Of a DNA stretch of 26,291 bases, positions 16,070 through 24,377 are shown one piece after another. The stretch spans positions 1 to 26,291 of the forward strand of contig DJHJ01000044.1 in NCBI GenBank assembly GCA_002433055.1, in the 5' to 3' direction. Both the position numbers and the translations under genes were made by a program. Under the pieces are notes generated by a model. It was not told the DNA's origin. It did no database searches and was given only the letters and a program-made list of their open reading frames with translations. This DNA is from Acidobacteriia bacterium UBA6623 (GTDB lineage: Bacteria > Acidobacteriota > Terriglobia > Bryobacterales > UBA6623). Position 1 is the first letter of the stretch, and each line of letters opens with the position of its first letter.

Positions 16070-17737
16070 TCACGGCGTAGAGAACTCGTCCCGCTCCGGT
16101 AATGCATCTGACTTGTTCCAGACGCTTTGAAGCATGCTGTAAAACTGTTCAGCTCGTGGTAAATCACCGCCTTGCTTAGCTGCTCTTGCTGCTCCAAGCA
16201 AAGAAAGCGCTCGCTTTGGTGCAAATTCGAGAGCTTTGTCAAACGCAGTGCTCGCTTCAGCATAACGGCCAAGTTTCAACAGTACCTCTCCAAGTAATTC
16301 ATGAGGTGGTTTCACCGGTGATGGTGGACCGTACGCAAGCGGCATTTTTTCCTGAATTCGAGTTGATTCCTGGAGTGACTTCAGTCCCGCCACTTCATCT
16401 CCACGCGCTAAATCCAACAACCCTCTCAGCTGTAGAGTCGTCGCGCGGGTTGCATCGAAACCCCGAGATTCCCGGGTTGCATCGAAACTCTGAGATTTCT
16501 TCGATTTTTCCGAAAGGATTTTCACCCGCTCCTCGAGCTTGTTTAATTGCTTCTCTGCAGAAGCTGCAGTGCCATTTTTCACGGCAGTCATACCTTGAGT
16601 AAAAAGTAACGCCGCTATGTCCTCGGCTCGTACTGAAGCAAAATCCAAGTCATGAAAAAGTTCCTTCGTGTCCCAGTGACGTGTCTCGATTACGTATTGA
16701 GCTCGCATTGCCGCCAAGTGACGTCGCGTCAAAGGAATATCGAGTTCCTCAGTATCCTGTGTCATGACATCAAGTAGCTTCCGCGCCTCGAGGTATCGCC
16801 CCTGTTGCAAATAAGCGTATTGCATCCATAACAGCGCGTGATAGCTTCGATCCTTTAGGCTCAGACCCTTACGGCGAACCCTGTTGTCCGCTGCCCGCCA
16901 GGAATCCTCGTTCGAAGCCGCAGTACGATTCCACATCCCCAGGGCTACAAAAATATGGGACGGCATATGAAGGGCGTGAGCTGCGGCTGGAGCAATATCG
17001 GCATAAACCTGCGCTGCAGGTAAACCAAGAGGTGCGTGGATTGGGTCGTCGAACGAGTGAATCAAATAATGTGCAGCACCTGGATGACTCGGATTCCGTT
17101 CAAACACAGTCTGTGCAACCGAAGCTGCCTTCATGTAAGTTTTAAAGTCGCGTTTACCCTGTGCGGTTCCCAAAATCGCCAAAGCATGAAAAGCTGCGGC
17201 CTCCATATCGTCTGGGAATTGCGCTGCCAGTTTTCCCATTGCCGCTGCATAAGCAGAATCACGTTCTACTTCGGGGGCATCACTGAAAAACAGTTTCTCG
17301 ACCGCACCGAGATATCCCTTCTCGCGCACAGTTGAGGCCTTCGCTAATCGCATTTCCTGTTTTTCTCCCAGTCGTATCAAAACACGCTGACCAGATTCTT
17401 GCTCCAGTTTTCTCCACAGGGGCTTATTATGGGTCATTGCTTCACCCCAGTAGGCCATAGCAAAATGTGGATCGACTAGTTGAGCCTTACGAAATTCTTC
17501 AGCAGCATCATCATATTCAAAACTGTGCAAAAAGAGGACACCTTGTTCGAAGTGTACTTGAGCCTCTGGTAATCCTGATGTGGGAAAGTTGATCTTCCCC
17601 AGATTCTCTGACGCAAGAGCACTCGCGATGGGCAGAACAAAACCTATAAAACACCAAAACCCACTGCGTGCAGCTCTCCCCTTGAAGTTGCAGCGGTTTT
17701 TAAACAGGGTATTCTTGATTGCTTCACAAAATGTCAT
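16070..17737 (-). CDS. Exported TPR-repeat protein
   Basis: About 555 residues. An N-terminal hydrophobic segment (GFWCFIGFVLPIASALAS) looks like a signal peptide. TPR-type helical repeats follow, clear near FEQGVLFLHSFEYDDAAEEF and again at the C-terminus (LLKLGRYAEASTAFDKALEF). The centre holds the conserved HYLIHSFDDPIHAPLG and HALHMPSHIFVALGMWNR stretches that define a widespread but uncharacterised TPR family; the histidines could bind metal. ATG 17737 is preceded by GGAG with good spacing, better than the upstream TTG at 17761. A 27-bp tandem duplication gives a repeated FDATR segment. Function unknown, probably periplasmic. Confidence 0.85.
   Translation of the reverse strand: MTFCEAIKNTLFKNRCNFKGRAARSGFWCFIGFVLPIASALASENLGKINFPTSGLPEAQVHFEQGVLFLHSFEYDDAAEEFRKAQLVDPHFAMAYWGEAMTHNKPLWRKLEQESGQRVLIRLGEKQEMRLAKASTVREKGYLGAVEKLFFSDAPEVERDSAYAAAMGKLAAQFPDDMEAAAFHALAILGTAQGKRDFKTYMKAASVAQTVFERNPSHPGAAHYLIHSFDDPIHAPLGLPAAQVYADIAPAAAHALHMPSHIFVALGMWNRTAASNEDSWRAADNRVRRKGLSLKDRSYHALLWMQYAYLQQGRYLEARKLLDVMTQDTEELDIPLTRRHLAAMRAQYVIETRHWDTKELFHDLDFASVRAEDIAALLFTQGMTAVKNGTAASAEKQLNKLEERVKILSEKSKKSQSFDATRESRGFDATRATTLQLRGLLDLARGDEVAGLKSLQESTRIQEKMPLAYGPPSPVKPPHELLGEVLLKLGRYAEASTAFDKALEFAPKRALSLLGAARAAKQGGDLPRAEQFYSMLQSVWNKSDALPERDEFSTP
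16446..16497 (-). repeat. 27-bp tandem duplication in the TPR gene
   Basis: Units 16446-16470 and 16473-16497 are identical at 23 of 25 bases, with a period of 27, so the frame is kept. The protein gains a second FDATR segment in a linker between TPR blocks. It looks like recent slippage in a non-structural region. Confidence 0.85.
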
Positions 17738-17796
17738 AATTTCTCCGAAGGGCCGTCCCAAATAGCTGGATATTAGACCCTGACCTTTAGGTTTCT

Positions 17797-18732
17797 CTAG
17801 TAGGCACCCAGATTGCCGATAAAATCATCCCACATGCGCCGCTCGTCGACATCGGTAATCCAGTCGATCGTACGATCTGTTTCGATATGTTCGAAATTCA
17901 TGTCATCTTTCAACTTCGGGCGCGCATAAGTTTCGTGGGTCGTCATTCCCAGCACATGAGCCAGGGTGATATTGTCCCAAATGACCTTAGGTTTAGAAAA
18001 ATCGTCCACTCTCAACGGTTTGATAACGCGGTAGTAATAAGCCTGAAACTCCTCAAAGAGCCACTGACCTGCGCCACCTCGACCAGACACCATATCCCTA
18101 GCTTGATCTAGATGAAGAGACAGATTGGCGCGACAGACATCTCCTGAACCGATAGTCAAAGGAACATCTGAATCGAGGACCACCTGCATACCCTTCACAT
18201 CGTTGGCAATATTGAACTCTTCTTCACCACCGGGCCAGCGTTTAAATCCCATATCGATGATCTCGATACGCTGCACGATCGTCGGGTCCATGAGAATAGC
18301 AGATGCCGCATCTGTAACAGCTCCTATGGTCAAAACCTTGAGCCGATTGTTGCTTGAAAAGTCTTGTGATACTTCTATGAGGAAATTCGCTCCGTCACTG
18401 ACCCTGGGCTTCTTTCTATCTGCTAGTGGAAGATCGGCTCCCGCGAGCAACGGTGGATGAATAGACATACCAAGTCGATTTTTAACCACGTCGAGAAGAA
18501 TTTTATAAGATGTTTGGCCTGCTGGTGGACTAATGGTTGGGGCGTGGGCTGAGATGATTCCTCGAACGTCAAGTTTTGGATTGAGGAGCAGGTAAACAAT
18601 TGTCCATTGATCATCAATTTCATTGCCCACATCGGTGGAAAGAACAACGGGGATCTTCAACGAGGCCCCGTGTGTACCTGAAGTACCAAAAAGAAAGGAA
18701 ATAACTACAGTACAAACAGTAACTTTACTCAC
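17797..18732 (-). CDS. Exported nucleoside hydrolase-like protein
   Basis: About 311 residues. A signal peptide (VCTVVISFLFGTSGTHG) precedes the nucleoside hydrolase-like domain, which opens with STDVGNEIDDQW. This is the IUNH aspartate cluster in the variant form seen in exported and DUF1593-like relatives, with Ser instead of the first Asp of DxDxGxDxD. Further conserved pieces are LTIGAVTDAASAI and GGEEEFNIANDVKGMQ, the latter matching the family's EFN-x-xxD ribose-binding region. Family enzymes split N-ribosides; an exported form may scavenge nucleosides. GTG 18732 is favoured because GGAG lies nine bases upstream; TTG 18747 is the other option. Confidence 0.82.
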   Translation of the reverse strand: MSKVTVCTVVISFLFGTSGTHGASLKIPVVLSTDVGNEIDDQWTIVYLLLNPKLDVRGIISAHAPTISPPAGQTSYKILLDVVKNRLGMSIHPPLLAGADLPLADRKKPRVSDGANFLIEVSQDFSSNNRLKVLTIGAVTDAASAILMDPTIVQRIEIIDMGFKRWPGGEEEFNIANDVKGMQVVLDSDVPLTIGSGDVCRANLSLHLDQARDMVSGRGGAGQWLFEEFQAYYYRVIKPLRVDDFSKPKVIWDNITLAHVLGMTTHETYARPKLKDDMNFEHIETDRTIDWITDVDERRMWDDFIGNLGAY

Positions 18733-18816
18733 TTTGCGTATCTCCAATTTACCTGTATTTGATTTGGTTGAGTGATCACGGATGCGGAGGAAGACTGCGA
18801 GTCTTCTGCAAGATAT

Positions 18817-19260
18817 TTACTGCTCAGACAAAATTTCCTTCAGGGAAACAAAGAACTTTCGAATCATCATCTTCGAGGTCATATCCATTAACCGTTGCCC
18901 CACCGACGCAATCATGCCACCAATTCGAACATCACCCTCGTAATGGACCACCGTTTCAACATCGCTCAATTTCTCAAGGTGAAAATGGCCTTCGCCGTTC
19001 ACGAAACCCACTTTACCGGCTCCTTCAATGTGCAACTTGTAGTTATTGGGTGGCTGCACATCTTGTAGTAAGATCTTGCCTTCGAAAAGACCCTGAACAG
19101 CCGCTAGAGCCAACTTCATCCTGATCTTGTAGTGATTTTCTCCAACTGGATCGAGAGCTTGGCAACCAGGAAGCGCCCGTGCTAGAACTCCGGGGTCTAG
19201 CAATGCTTCCCAAACCTGCTCCCGCGGTGTCGTCAACGTTTGTTGACCCTTGATTTTCAT
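18817..19260 (-). CDS. coxG: CoxG-like SRPBCC protein (CO dehydrogenase subunit G)
   Basis: A 147-residue protein of the CoxG/SRPBCC fold, opening with MKIKGQQTLTTPREQVWEAL and LARALPGCQALDPVGENHY, which are typical. In Oligotropha carboxidovorans CoxG is thought to help anchor the CO dehydrogenase to the membrane; the SRPBCC fold binds hydrophobic ligands. It is the last gene of the cox operon; its start overlaps the coxM stop by four bases (ATGA). The C-terminal part that anchors longer CoxG proteins is absent here, so this is the short form. Confidence 0.9.
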   Translation of the reverse strand: MKIKGQQTLTTPREQVWEALLDPGVLARALPGCQALDPVGENHYKIRMKLALAAVQGLFEGKILLQDVQPPNNYKLHIEGAGKVGFVNGEGHFHLEKLSDVETVVHYEGDVRIGGMIASVGQRLMDMTSKMMIRKFFVSLKEILSEQ

Positions 19261-20117
19261 TGAGCGCGTCCAGCTGCTGCTGCGATCGCCCTGCAGGTAA
19301 AAACCGTTGCCAAATGAGCACGATACTCGCTCGAAGCATGTAGGTCCTCGAGGGCTTCAACTCCTTCAGCCGCGACGCGAGAAGCTATCCCATAAGTGTC
19401 GTCTTTGGCAGGCTGCCCTTCGAGTGCCTTTTCCACCGCCAGGGCACGATATGCCTTGGAACCTACTCCCGTTATGCCGACTCGTGCAAACGAAATATTG
19501 CCTTCGCTGAGGCCAATGCGAGCTGCGACTCCAACGATAGCGTACCCAGAGGCAGGCTGGACAATCGTTTCATAAGCCGTGCCGATCCCCGTTGATTCAG
19601 TCGGAACATGAATTTCAGTGATGATTTCATCAGGCTCTAATGCAGTGGTTAGCGCATCAACAATGAACTCATCAATGGGTATAATCTTCTCACCAGCTGA
19701 ACTCACAACCTTCACTTTGGCATCCAAAGCCTGCAAAGCTGCGGGGTAGTCAGCCGCAGGATCTGCGTGTGCCACGGAACCTCCAATCGTGCCACGATTG
19801 CGTACTTGTACATCACCAATACCCGAGGCAGCAGCTACGAGAAGAGGACACTTCTCAGATAGAAGTTCGGAGTGTTCCACCTGTTCGTGCGTCGTCATCG
19901 AACCAATACGAATGATCCCTTCTTCCTCAGCAATAGCGTGTAAATCGATAATGCCTCCAAGGTCTACAACCTGGGAGGGTATAGACAACCGAAGTTTCAT
20001 GATCGGGATTAGACTCTGCCCCCCGGCAAGAATCTTCGCCTCAGGGTCATCCGATAAGACCCTCAATGCATCAGCAAGGGTCTCCGGAGCGGAGTAATCA
20101 AAACTAGCAGCAATCAC
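19257..20117 (-). CDS. coxM: Aerobic CO dehydrogenase-like medium (FAD) subunit
   Basis: A 286-residue FAD-binding subunit of a molybdenum hydroxylase; it passes electrons from the [2Fe-2S] subunit to FAD and the acceptor. The two flavin motifs are present: AGGQSLIP (31-38) and TIGGS (110-114) in RNRGTIGGSVAHADPAAD. Length is normal for CoxM. The start ATG overlaps the coxL stop and its own stop overlaps coxG, so the genes are co-translated. It belongs to the same complex as the neighbouring CoxL and CoxS. Confidence 0.93.
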   Translation of the reverse strand: MIAASFDYSAPETLADALRVLSDDPEAKILAGGQSLIPIMKLRLSIPSQVVDLGGIIDLHAIAEEEGIIRIGSMTTHEQVEHSELLSEKCPLLVAAASGIGDVQVRNRGTIGGSVAHADPAADYPAALQALDAKVKVVSSAGEKIIPIDEFIVDALTTALEPDEIITEIHVPTESTGIGTAYETIVQPASGYAIVGVAARIGLSEGNISFARVGITGVGSKAYRALAVEKALEGQPAKDDTYGIASRVAAEGVEALEDLHASSEYRAHLATVFTCRAIAAAAGRAQ

Positions 20118-22456
20118 GATTGGCTCCTTTCATTGATCAAATTCCAAACTTTCTGCGGTGTCATCGGAATGTCAATATGTTCGACACCCATATGAGAAAG
20201 GGCATCAACAACGGCATTAACAAAAGCGGGTAGCGACCCGATGGTGCCTGCTTCGCCCACCCCTTTAGCTCCGAGTGGATTAACAGGGGATGGCGTTACA
20301 GTTCTTTCCGATTCAATCCAAGGCATGTCTTTCGCCTTAGGAATCGCATAATCCATGAAAGTTCCCGTAAGGAGTTGCCCGTCCTCACTAAAAACAACTT
20401 CCTCGAGAAACGCTGGGCCTAGACCCTGTGCAACTCCACCATGCAACTGACCATCGACCAACATGGGGTTAATAACATTACCAATGTCATCAACTGCTAT
20501 ATAACGCAGAATTTCTACCTGACCGGTATCACCGTCCACCTCCACGGTGCAGATGTGTGCACCAAAGGGAAAAGCAAAGTTCGGCGGCTCAAAAAAGCGA
20601 GTTGCCGAAAGGCCCGGCTCAGTATCTGGTGGCAATTTTTGTGCCACAGCAGCCTCAAGAGCCAATTCCTGAAACGTTAGCTTCTCTTCCACCTCATTGG
20701 AAGAAAAAATTCCCTGATTGAACTGAATACTATCAAGGGAAGCATTGAGAATATGCGCCGCGTATTTCTTGCCTTTCGCAACGATGTCTTCGAGTGCAAG
20801 GTGGACCGCAGTTCCGCCAATGGCCGTACCACGGCTGCCAAAGGTGCCTACGCCCCAGTGGACCTTGCCTGTATCCCCGTGAATAACAACAACGTCTTCC
20901 ATAGGTACACCCAACGCATCGGCTGCTAGCTGGGAATAAGCAGTTTCTCCACCTTGTCCATGAGGTGATGCTCCAGACATGACAGTAACTTTGCCCGTTG
21001 CCTCAACACGCACAGTAGCGCTTTCCCAACCACCAGCCGGCAATGCTGGTGAAGGTCCAAAAGCGCAGACCTCTCCGTATGTCGAAATCCCAAGACCCAA
21101 CAAGCGACCTTTCGAACGAGCCTTCTCTTGTTTCTTAAGAAAACTGTCGTAACCAACGTTTTCAAGAGCAATATTGAAAGCCTTGGCATAGTCCCCGCTG
21201 TCGTAACTAAGGCCGGTCGCCGTTTCGAAAGGAAATTCGTCCGCGGCGGGGAAATTTTTCAGGCGCAACTCAGCAGGGTCCATCTCGAGTTTGTCTGCTA
21301 ATTTGTCAACAACTCGCTCGAGAACATATGTTGCTTCCGGGCGCCCTGCCCCGCGATAGAGATCAGTTGGCGGCAAATTGGTAAAAACCCCAGTAAGATC
21401 CGCAGTGAAATTTTTAATCTTGTACAGGCCTGGGATCATGATGACCGCAAGCGTAGGAATAATCGGGGTGAGTAATTGGTGATGTCCTCCGATGTCTTGC
21501 AAAATTTTAAAACGCAACGCAGTTATTGTGCCGTCTTTGGAAGCAGCCATTTCGAGGTGATCGACGTGGCCCCGCCCATGGGCTACAACATTGATACTCT
21601 CTCTGCGATTTTCGATCCATTTGATTGGCTGCTTGAGGTCCATCGCCGCAAAACAGGTTAGGGCCTCTTCAGCCCATACATTACACTTACTGCCAAAACC
21701 ACCCCCCACTTCAGGAGCAATAACACGAACATGGTTCTCCGGTAAACTTAACTGTACAGCCAACTGTGTTTTGAGTAGGTGAGGAATTTGAGTAGAAGAA
21801 TAAACTAAAAGTTCTTCGGTTCCCTCGTCGTACTCAGCAACAACACCTCGGGTTTCCATCGGCGAAGGTGCAAGCCGCGGCACCGTGACACGCTCGCTAA
21901 CTACGACATCAGCGGCCGCAAAAGCCGCATCCGTATCACCACCCTCGGCGTGAAAAGTGAATGCAACGTTGTCATCGTATTCGGGATGTACTCTGACTGC
22001 ATCGCTTTCAAGAGCCTTTTCCGGATCAGCAACACATTCAGTGGGTTCATATTCAACCTCAATTTGATCCACTGCATCTTGAGCCACGTAGCGATCGATC
22101 GCCACCACCGCTGCCACAGGATGACCGACGTAATAGACGCGGTCCTGAGCCAGAATCTTGTGGTGTGGCACTCGAAGCGTCGGCATTGAACCGGCACATG
22201 GAACAGGACCCACTGCCTTGACGTCTTCGCCCGTGTAAACAGCTGAAACCCCGGGAAGAGAAGCTGCCTTTTCAATAGAAATACTGGAAATTCTTGCGGA
22301 AGCATATGGACTGCGTAACACCGCAGCATATAACATTCCTGGCCTTGTTACATCATCCACATAAGTCGCCGTGCCGGTTATCAACCGAGGGTCCTCAGTG
22401 CGTCGGACGCGCTTTCCCACAAAACCTTTTGTAGTTGGAGTTGTCGTTGTAGCCAT
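20114..22456 (-). CDS. coxL: Form II CO dehydrogenase-like large (Mo) subunit
   Basis: A 780-residue catalytic subunit of the xanthine oxidase family, binding the molybdenum-pterin cofactor. The active-site loop reads YRGAGR (367-372), the form II signature; true CO oxidisers of form I have AYxCSFR with a Cys-Cu-Mo site. The catalytic glutamate is Glu735 in GVGEAG. The start ATG 22456 has AAGGGGA upstream and gives an N-terminus (KGFVGKRVRRTEDPRLITG) typical of CoxL; an in-frame reading from 22573 would overlap coxS. Form II enzymes may oxidise CO weakly or act on other aldehydes or N-heterocycles, so the substrate is uncertain. Confidence 0.93.
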   Translation of the reverse strand: MATTTTPTTKGFVGKRVRRTEDPRLITGTATYVDDVTRPGMLYAAVLRSPYASARISSISIEKAASLPGVSAVYTGEDVKAVGPVPCAGSMPTLRVPHHKILAQDRVYYVGHPVAAVVAIDRYVAQDAVDQIEVEYEPTECVADPEKALESDAVRVHPEYDDNVAFTFHAEGGDTDAAFAAADVVVSERVTVPRLAPSPMETRGVVAEYDEGTEELLVYSSTQIPHLLKTQLAVQLSLPENHVRVIAPEVGGGFGSKCNVWAEEALTCFAAMDLKQPIKWIENRRESINVVAHGRGHVDHLEMAASKDGTITALRFKILQDIGGHHQLLTPIIPTLAVIMIPGLYKIKNFTADLTGVFTNLPPTDLYRGAGRPEATYVLERVVDKLADKLEMDPAELRLKNFPAADEFPFETATGLSYDSGDYAKAFNIALENVGYDSFLKKQEKARSKGRLLGLGISTYGEVCAFGPSPALPAGGWESATVRVEATGKVTVMSGASPHGQGGETAYSQLAADALGVPMEDVVVIHGDTGKVHWGVGTFGSRGTAIGGTAVHLALEDIVAKGKKYAAHILNASLDSIQFNQGIFSSNEVEEKLTFQELALEAAVAQKLPPDTEPGLSATRFFEPPNFAFPFGAHICTVEVDGDTGQVEILRYIAVDDIGNVINPMLVDGQLHGGVAQGLGPAFLEEVVFSEDGQLLTGTFMDYAIPKAKDMPWIESERTVTPSPVNPLGAKGVGEAGTIGSLPAFVNAVVDALSHMGVEHIDIPMTPQKVWNLINERSQS

Positions 22457-22466
22457 GATTTTCCCC

Positions 22467-22940
22467 TTATTCCTGCACCATTGCTTTGGCAGCCGACTCA
22501 ACGGATTTGACAATATGCTGATATCCAGTACAACGGCAGAGATTACCTTCGATGGCATGCCTAATCTCATCACGCGAGGGATTGGGGTTATCGCCCAGCA
22601 ACTGTTTCACGGACATGATCATTCCAGGTGTACAGAAACCACACTGCAGGCCATGTTCATTCCAAAACCCCTCTTGAATGGGGTGTAGATCACCATCTGA
22701 GGCCACACTTTCTATGGTTTCCAAGTTCTTGCCATTTGCTTGAACGGCCAACACTGTGCACGATTTGACAGTGTGGCCTTCCAGCATCACCGTGCAGGCA
22801 CCACATACCGTTGTTTCACAACCAATGTGAGTGCCCGTCAATCCTAGTTCTTCTCGCAAAAAATGAACGAGAAGCATTCTCGGTTCCACTTCCCGCTCAT
22901 ATTCCTTCCCATTTACAGTGACTTTGATAGCTCTTTGCAT
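22467..22940 (-). CDS. coxS: CO dehydrogenase-like small [2Fe-2S] subunit
   Basis: A 157-residue iron-sulfur subunit with two [2Fe-2S] centres: Cys41, Cys46, Cys49, Cys61 (plant-ferredoxin-like) and Cys100, Cys103, Cys135, Cys137 (helical domain, GNLCRCTGY). It carries electrons from the Mo centre to FAD. First gene of the operon, ten bases before coxL. ATG 22940 is supported by AGAGGAG upstream and by the normal start VTVNGKEYE; a longer reading from 22988 is not needed. Its leader contains one copy of a duplicated segment. Confidence 0.95.
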   Translation of the reverse strand: MQRAIKVTVNGKEYEREVEPRMLLVHFLREELGLTGTHIGCETTVCGACTVMLEGHTVKSCTVLAVQANGKNLETIESVASDGDLHPIQEGFWNEHGLQCGFCTPGMIMSVKQLLGDNPNPSRDEIRHAIEGNLCRCTGYQHIVKSVESAAKAMVQE

Positions 22941-22950
22941 TGGCACGGCT

Positions 22951-22970
22951 CCTCTCTGTAACTTCACAAT
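22951..22970 (-). repeat. coxS leader repeat, copy 1
   Basis: The 20 bases share 19 with 23061-23080, in the same orientation and 110 bp apart, with weaker similarity on both sides. This copy contains the coxS ribosome-binding site (AGAGGAG on the - strand). Confidence 0.7.
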
Positions 22971-23060
22971 CACAAACGAGCGGAACATCGCATAGACGAG
23001 ATCTGGCAGGGTCTACAACTCAGCTGAACTTGAGAATTGCCCTACCCCCGTAGCATGGCC

Positions 23061-23080
23061 CCTCTCTGTAGCTTCACAAT
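23061..23080 (-). repeat. coxS leader repeat, copy 2
   Basis: Upstream copy of the coxS leader element. On the - strand it is followed by AGAGGGGCC and an ATG that opens only a four-codon frame (MLRG, then TAG). It may be a dead duplicate of the coxS start region or a tiny leader frame. Confidence 0.55.
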
Positions 23081-23295
23081 AATGAACTACCAGAACAGAC
23101 TACGTCAAGAGGCATTCTCATTAATATTGAAAATCAGAGACAAAAATTAACTCCCACAAACATCAACAATCGAATGTTGGCAACCTAAACAAAGAGCTAT
23201 ACTTTCGAAGTGCTTGAGTCGAGACAAACCAATGCCAACCTCTTGGTCGGTCAAAACCTCTCTTCGGCACACTGCTACAACCTAGACCATTAGTG

Positions 23296-24258
23296 ATGCG
23301 ACCAGGCACTGAAAATCGTTATCTGGGGTCTTTGATGGGACTTGCGGTTGGGGATGCTCTCGCAGTTGCTATCGACTCAAAAACTCCACCTGACAACAGT
23401 CCTGTTGGAAATATGCGCGGCGGCGGATTATGGAATTTGAAGCCGGGACAGTGGACGGACAAGACCTCAATGGCACTTTGTTTGGCAGCTAGCATTGTCG
23501 AGAGGCACGGGTTTGACACTAAGGATCAGATGAATCGCTATCTTCGATGGCGCGACGAAGGCTACATGAGTAGCACTGGACAATGCCTTGAGATGGGAGA
23601 AACAGTAGCAAAATCATTGCACCTGTATGAAACCACAGGCAACCTCTATACTGATCCACTCACAGAGTGTGCAGCTGATGATGGCTCCCTAATGCGCCTG
23701 GCACCTGTGCCAATGTATATGGTTCATGATGCTCGACGTGCCAAAGAATTGGCAGCAGCAATGTCGAAAACTACTCACGAGGCAATAGAAGCGGTCGATT
23801 GTTGTCGTTATATGGCAGGCATGATGGTAGGCGCACTCAGAGGTGAAGCAAAAGATCTATTACTTTCCGATTTATATTCACCAGTTTACAATTACTGGCT
23901 CCTGCAACACTTTGCGTTGACATCACGTGTTGACAGCCTTGCCCGTGGTGTCTACAAATCCAAGAAGGCGGAAGATTTATCTGCAAGTGGTTGCGTGGTC
24001 GACACAATGGAAGCCGCTTTGTGGGCCTTTCACCAAACCGATTCCTTTCGTGAAGGGGTGTTACTCGCAATCAACTTAGGTGATGGCACAGGCGCAGCTG
24101 GGGCAGTCTATGGACAGCTCGCGGGGGCATGCTACGGTGCTACAGAAATTCCTTCAGAGTGGACAGAAGTTATTGCTGACCGAGAACTTATTGAAGACCT
24201 TGCCCGAAAACTAATGTATGAAACTGCGCAGAGCATCCGGCATTTTGCAGACCTCTAA
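23296..24258 (+). CDS. ADP-ribosylglycohydrolase-like protein, probable pseudoenzyme
   Basis: A 320-residue protein of the DraG/ARH fold. Active members remove ADP-ribose from proteins or nucleotides using two Mg2+ ions. Family landmarks are clear: GSLMGLAVGDALA (11-23), the W-T-D region (53-57), RYLRWRDEGYMSSTGQCLEM, DDGSLMRLAPVPMY, THEAIEAVDCCRYMAGMMVG, ALWAFHQTDSFREGVLLAIN and GAVYGQLAGACYG. The metal ligands are not: the usual WTDDT reads WTDKT (Lys56), and GDDxDTxGAV reads GDGTGAAGAV (Gly264, Gly266, Ala267). It probably binds but does not hydrolyse. ATG 23296 is chosen over the GTG one codon upstream. The frame is intact, so the protein is likely made and used. Confidence 0.85.
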   Translation: MRPGTENRYLGSLMGLAVGDALAVAIDSKTPPDNSPVGNMRGGGLWNLKPGQWTDKTSMALCLAASIVERHGFDTKDQMNRYLRWRDEGYMSSTGQCLEMGETVAKSLHLYETTGNLYTDPLTECAADDGSLMRLAPVPMYMVHDARRAKELAAAMSKTTHEAIEAVDCCRYMAGMMVGALRGEAKDLLLSDLYSPVYNYWLLQHFALTSRVDSLARGVYKSKKAEDLSASGCVVDTMEAALWAFHQTDSFREGVLLAINLGDGTGAAGAVYGQLAGACYGATEIPSEWTEVIADRELIEDLARKLMYETAQSIRHFADL

Positions 24259-24292
24259 CAACTAGTCTTACCTAACAAAAAACAAAACTCAG

Positions 24293-24321
24293 CATTAGGT
24301 AACTAAATTAGTTGCCTAATG
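24293..24321. terminator. Hairpin terminator between convergent genes
   Basis: A 13-bp stem (CATTAGGTAACTA with TAGTTGCCTAATG, one T-G pair) closes a 3-base AAT loop. On the - strand it is followed shortly by a T-rich run (24272-24290), so it can end the DUF1501 transcript; on the + strand it lies 35 bases after the ADP-ribosylglycohydrolase-like gene but lacks a T-run. Confidence 0.8.
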
Positions 24322-24377
24322 ATTTAGGTACAGTCGTCCGCGCTCCGATAACTAGACTCTGATTACGAAACGACGAC

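Larger units (their letters stand above)
22941..23295. other. Divergent intergenic region between coxS and the ADP-ribosylglycohydrolase-like gene
   Basis: About 355 bases with divergent transcription away on both sides, so promoters for both directions should be here. The left part holds the duplicated coxS leader segment (22951-22970 and 23061-23080). The remainder, 23100-23280, shows no coding sequence, RNA gene or clear operator that I can recognise. Confidence 0.6.

Noticed and set aside
22457..22573. N-terminal extension of CoxL into coxS
   Set aside because: The extension overlaps coxS and is unrelated to the CoxL family; ATG 22456 has a good ribosome site and the normal N-terminus.
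24293..24321. Operator-like palindrome for a regulator
   Set aside because: Its position between convergent gene ends, the 3-base loop and the T-run on the - strand fit a transcription terminator better.
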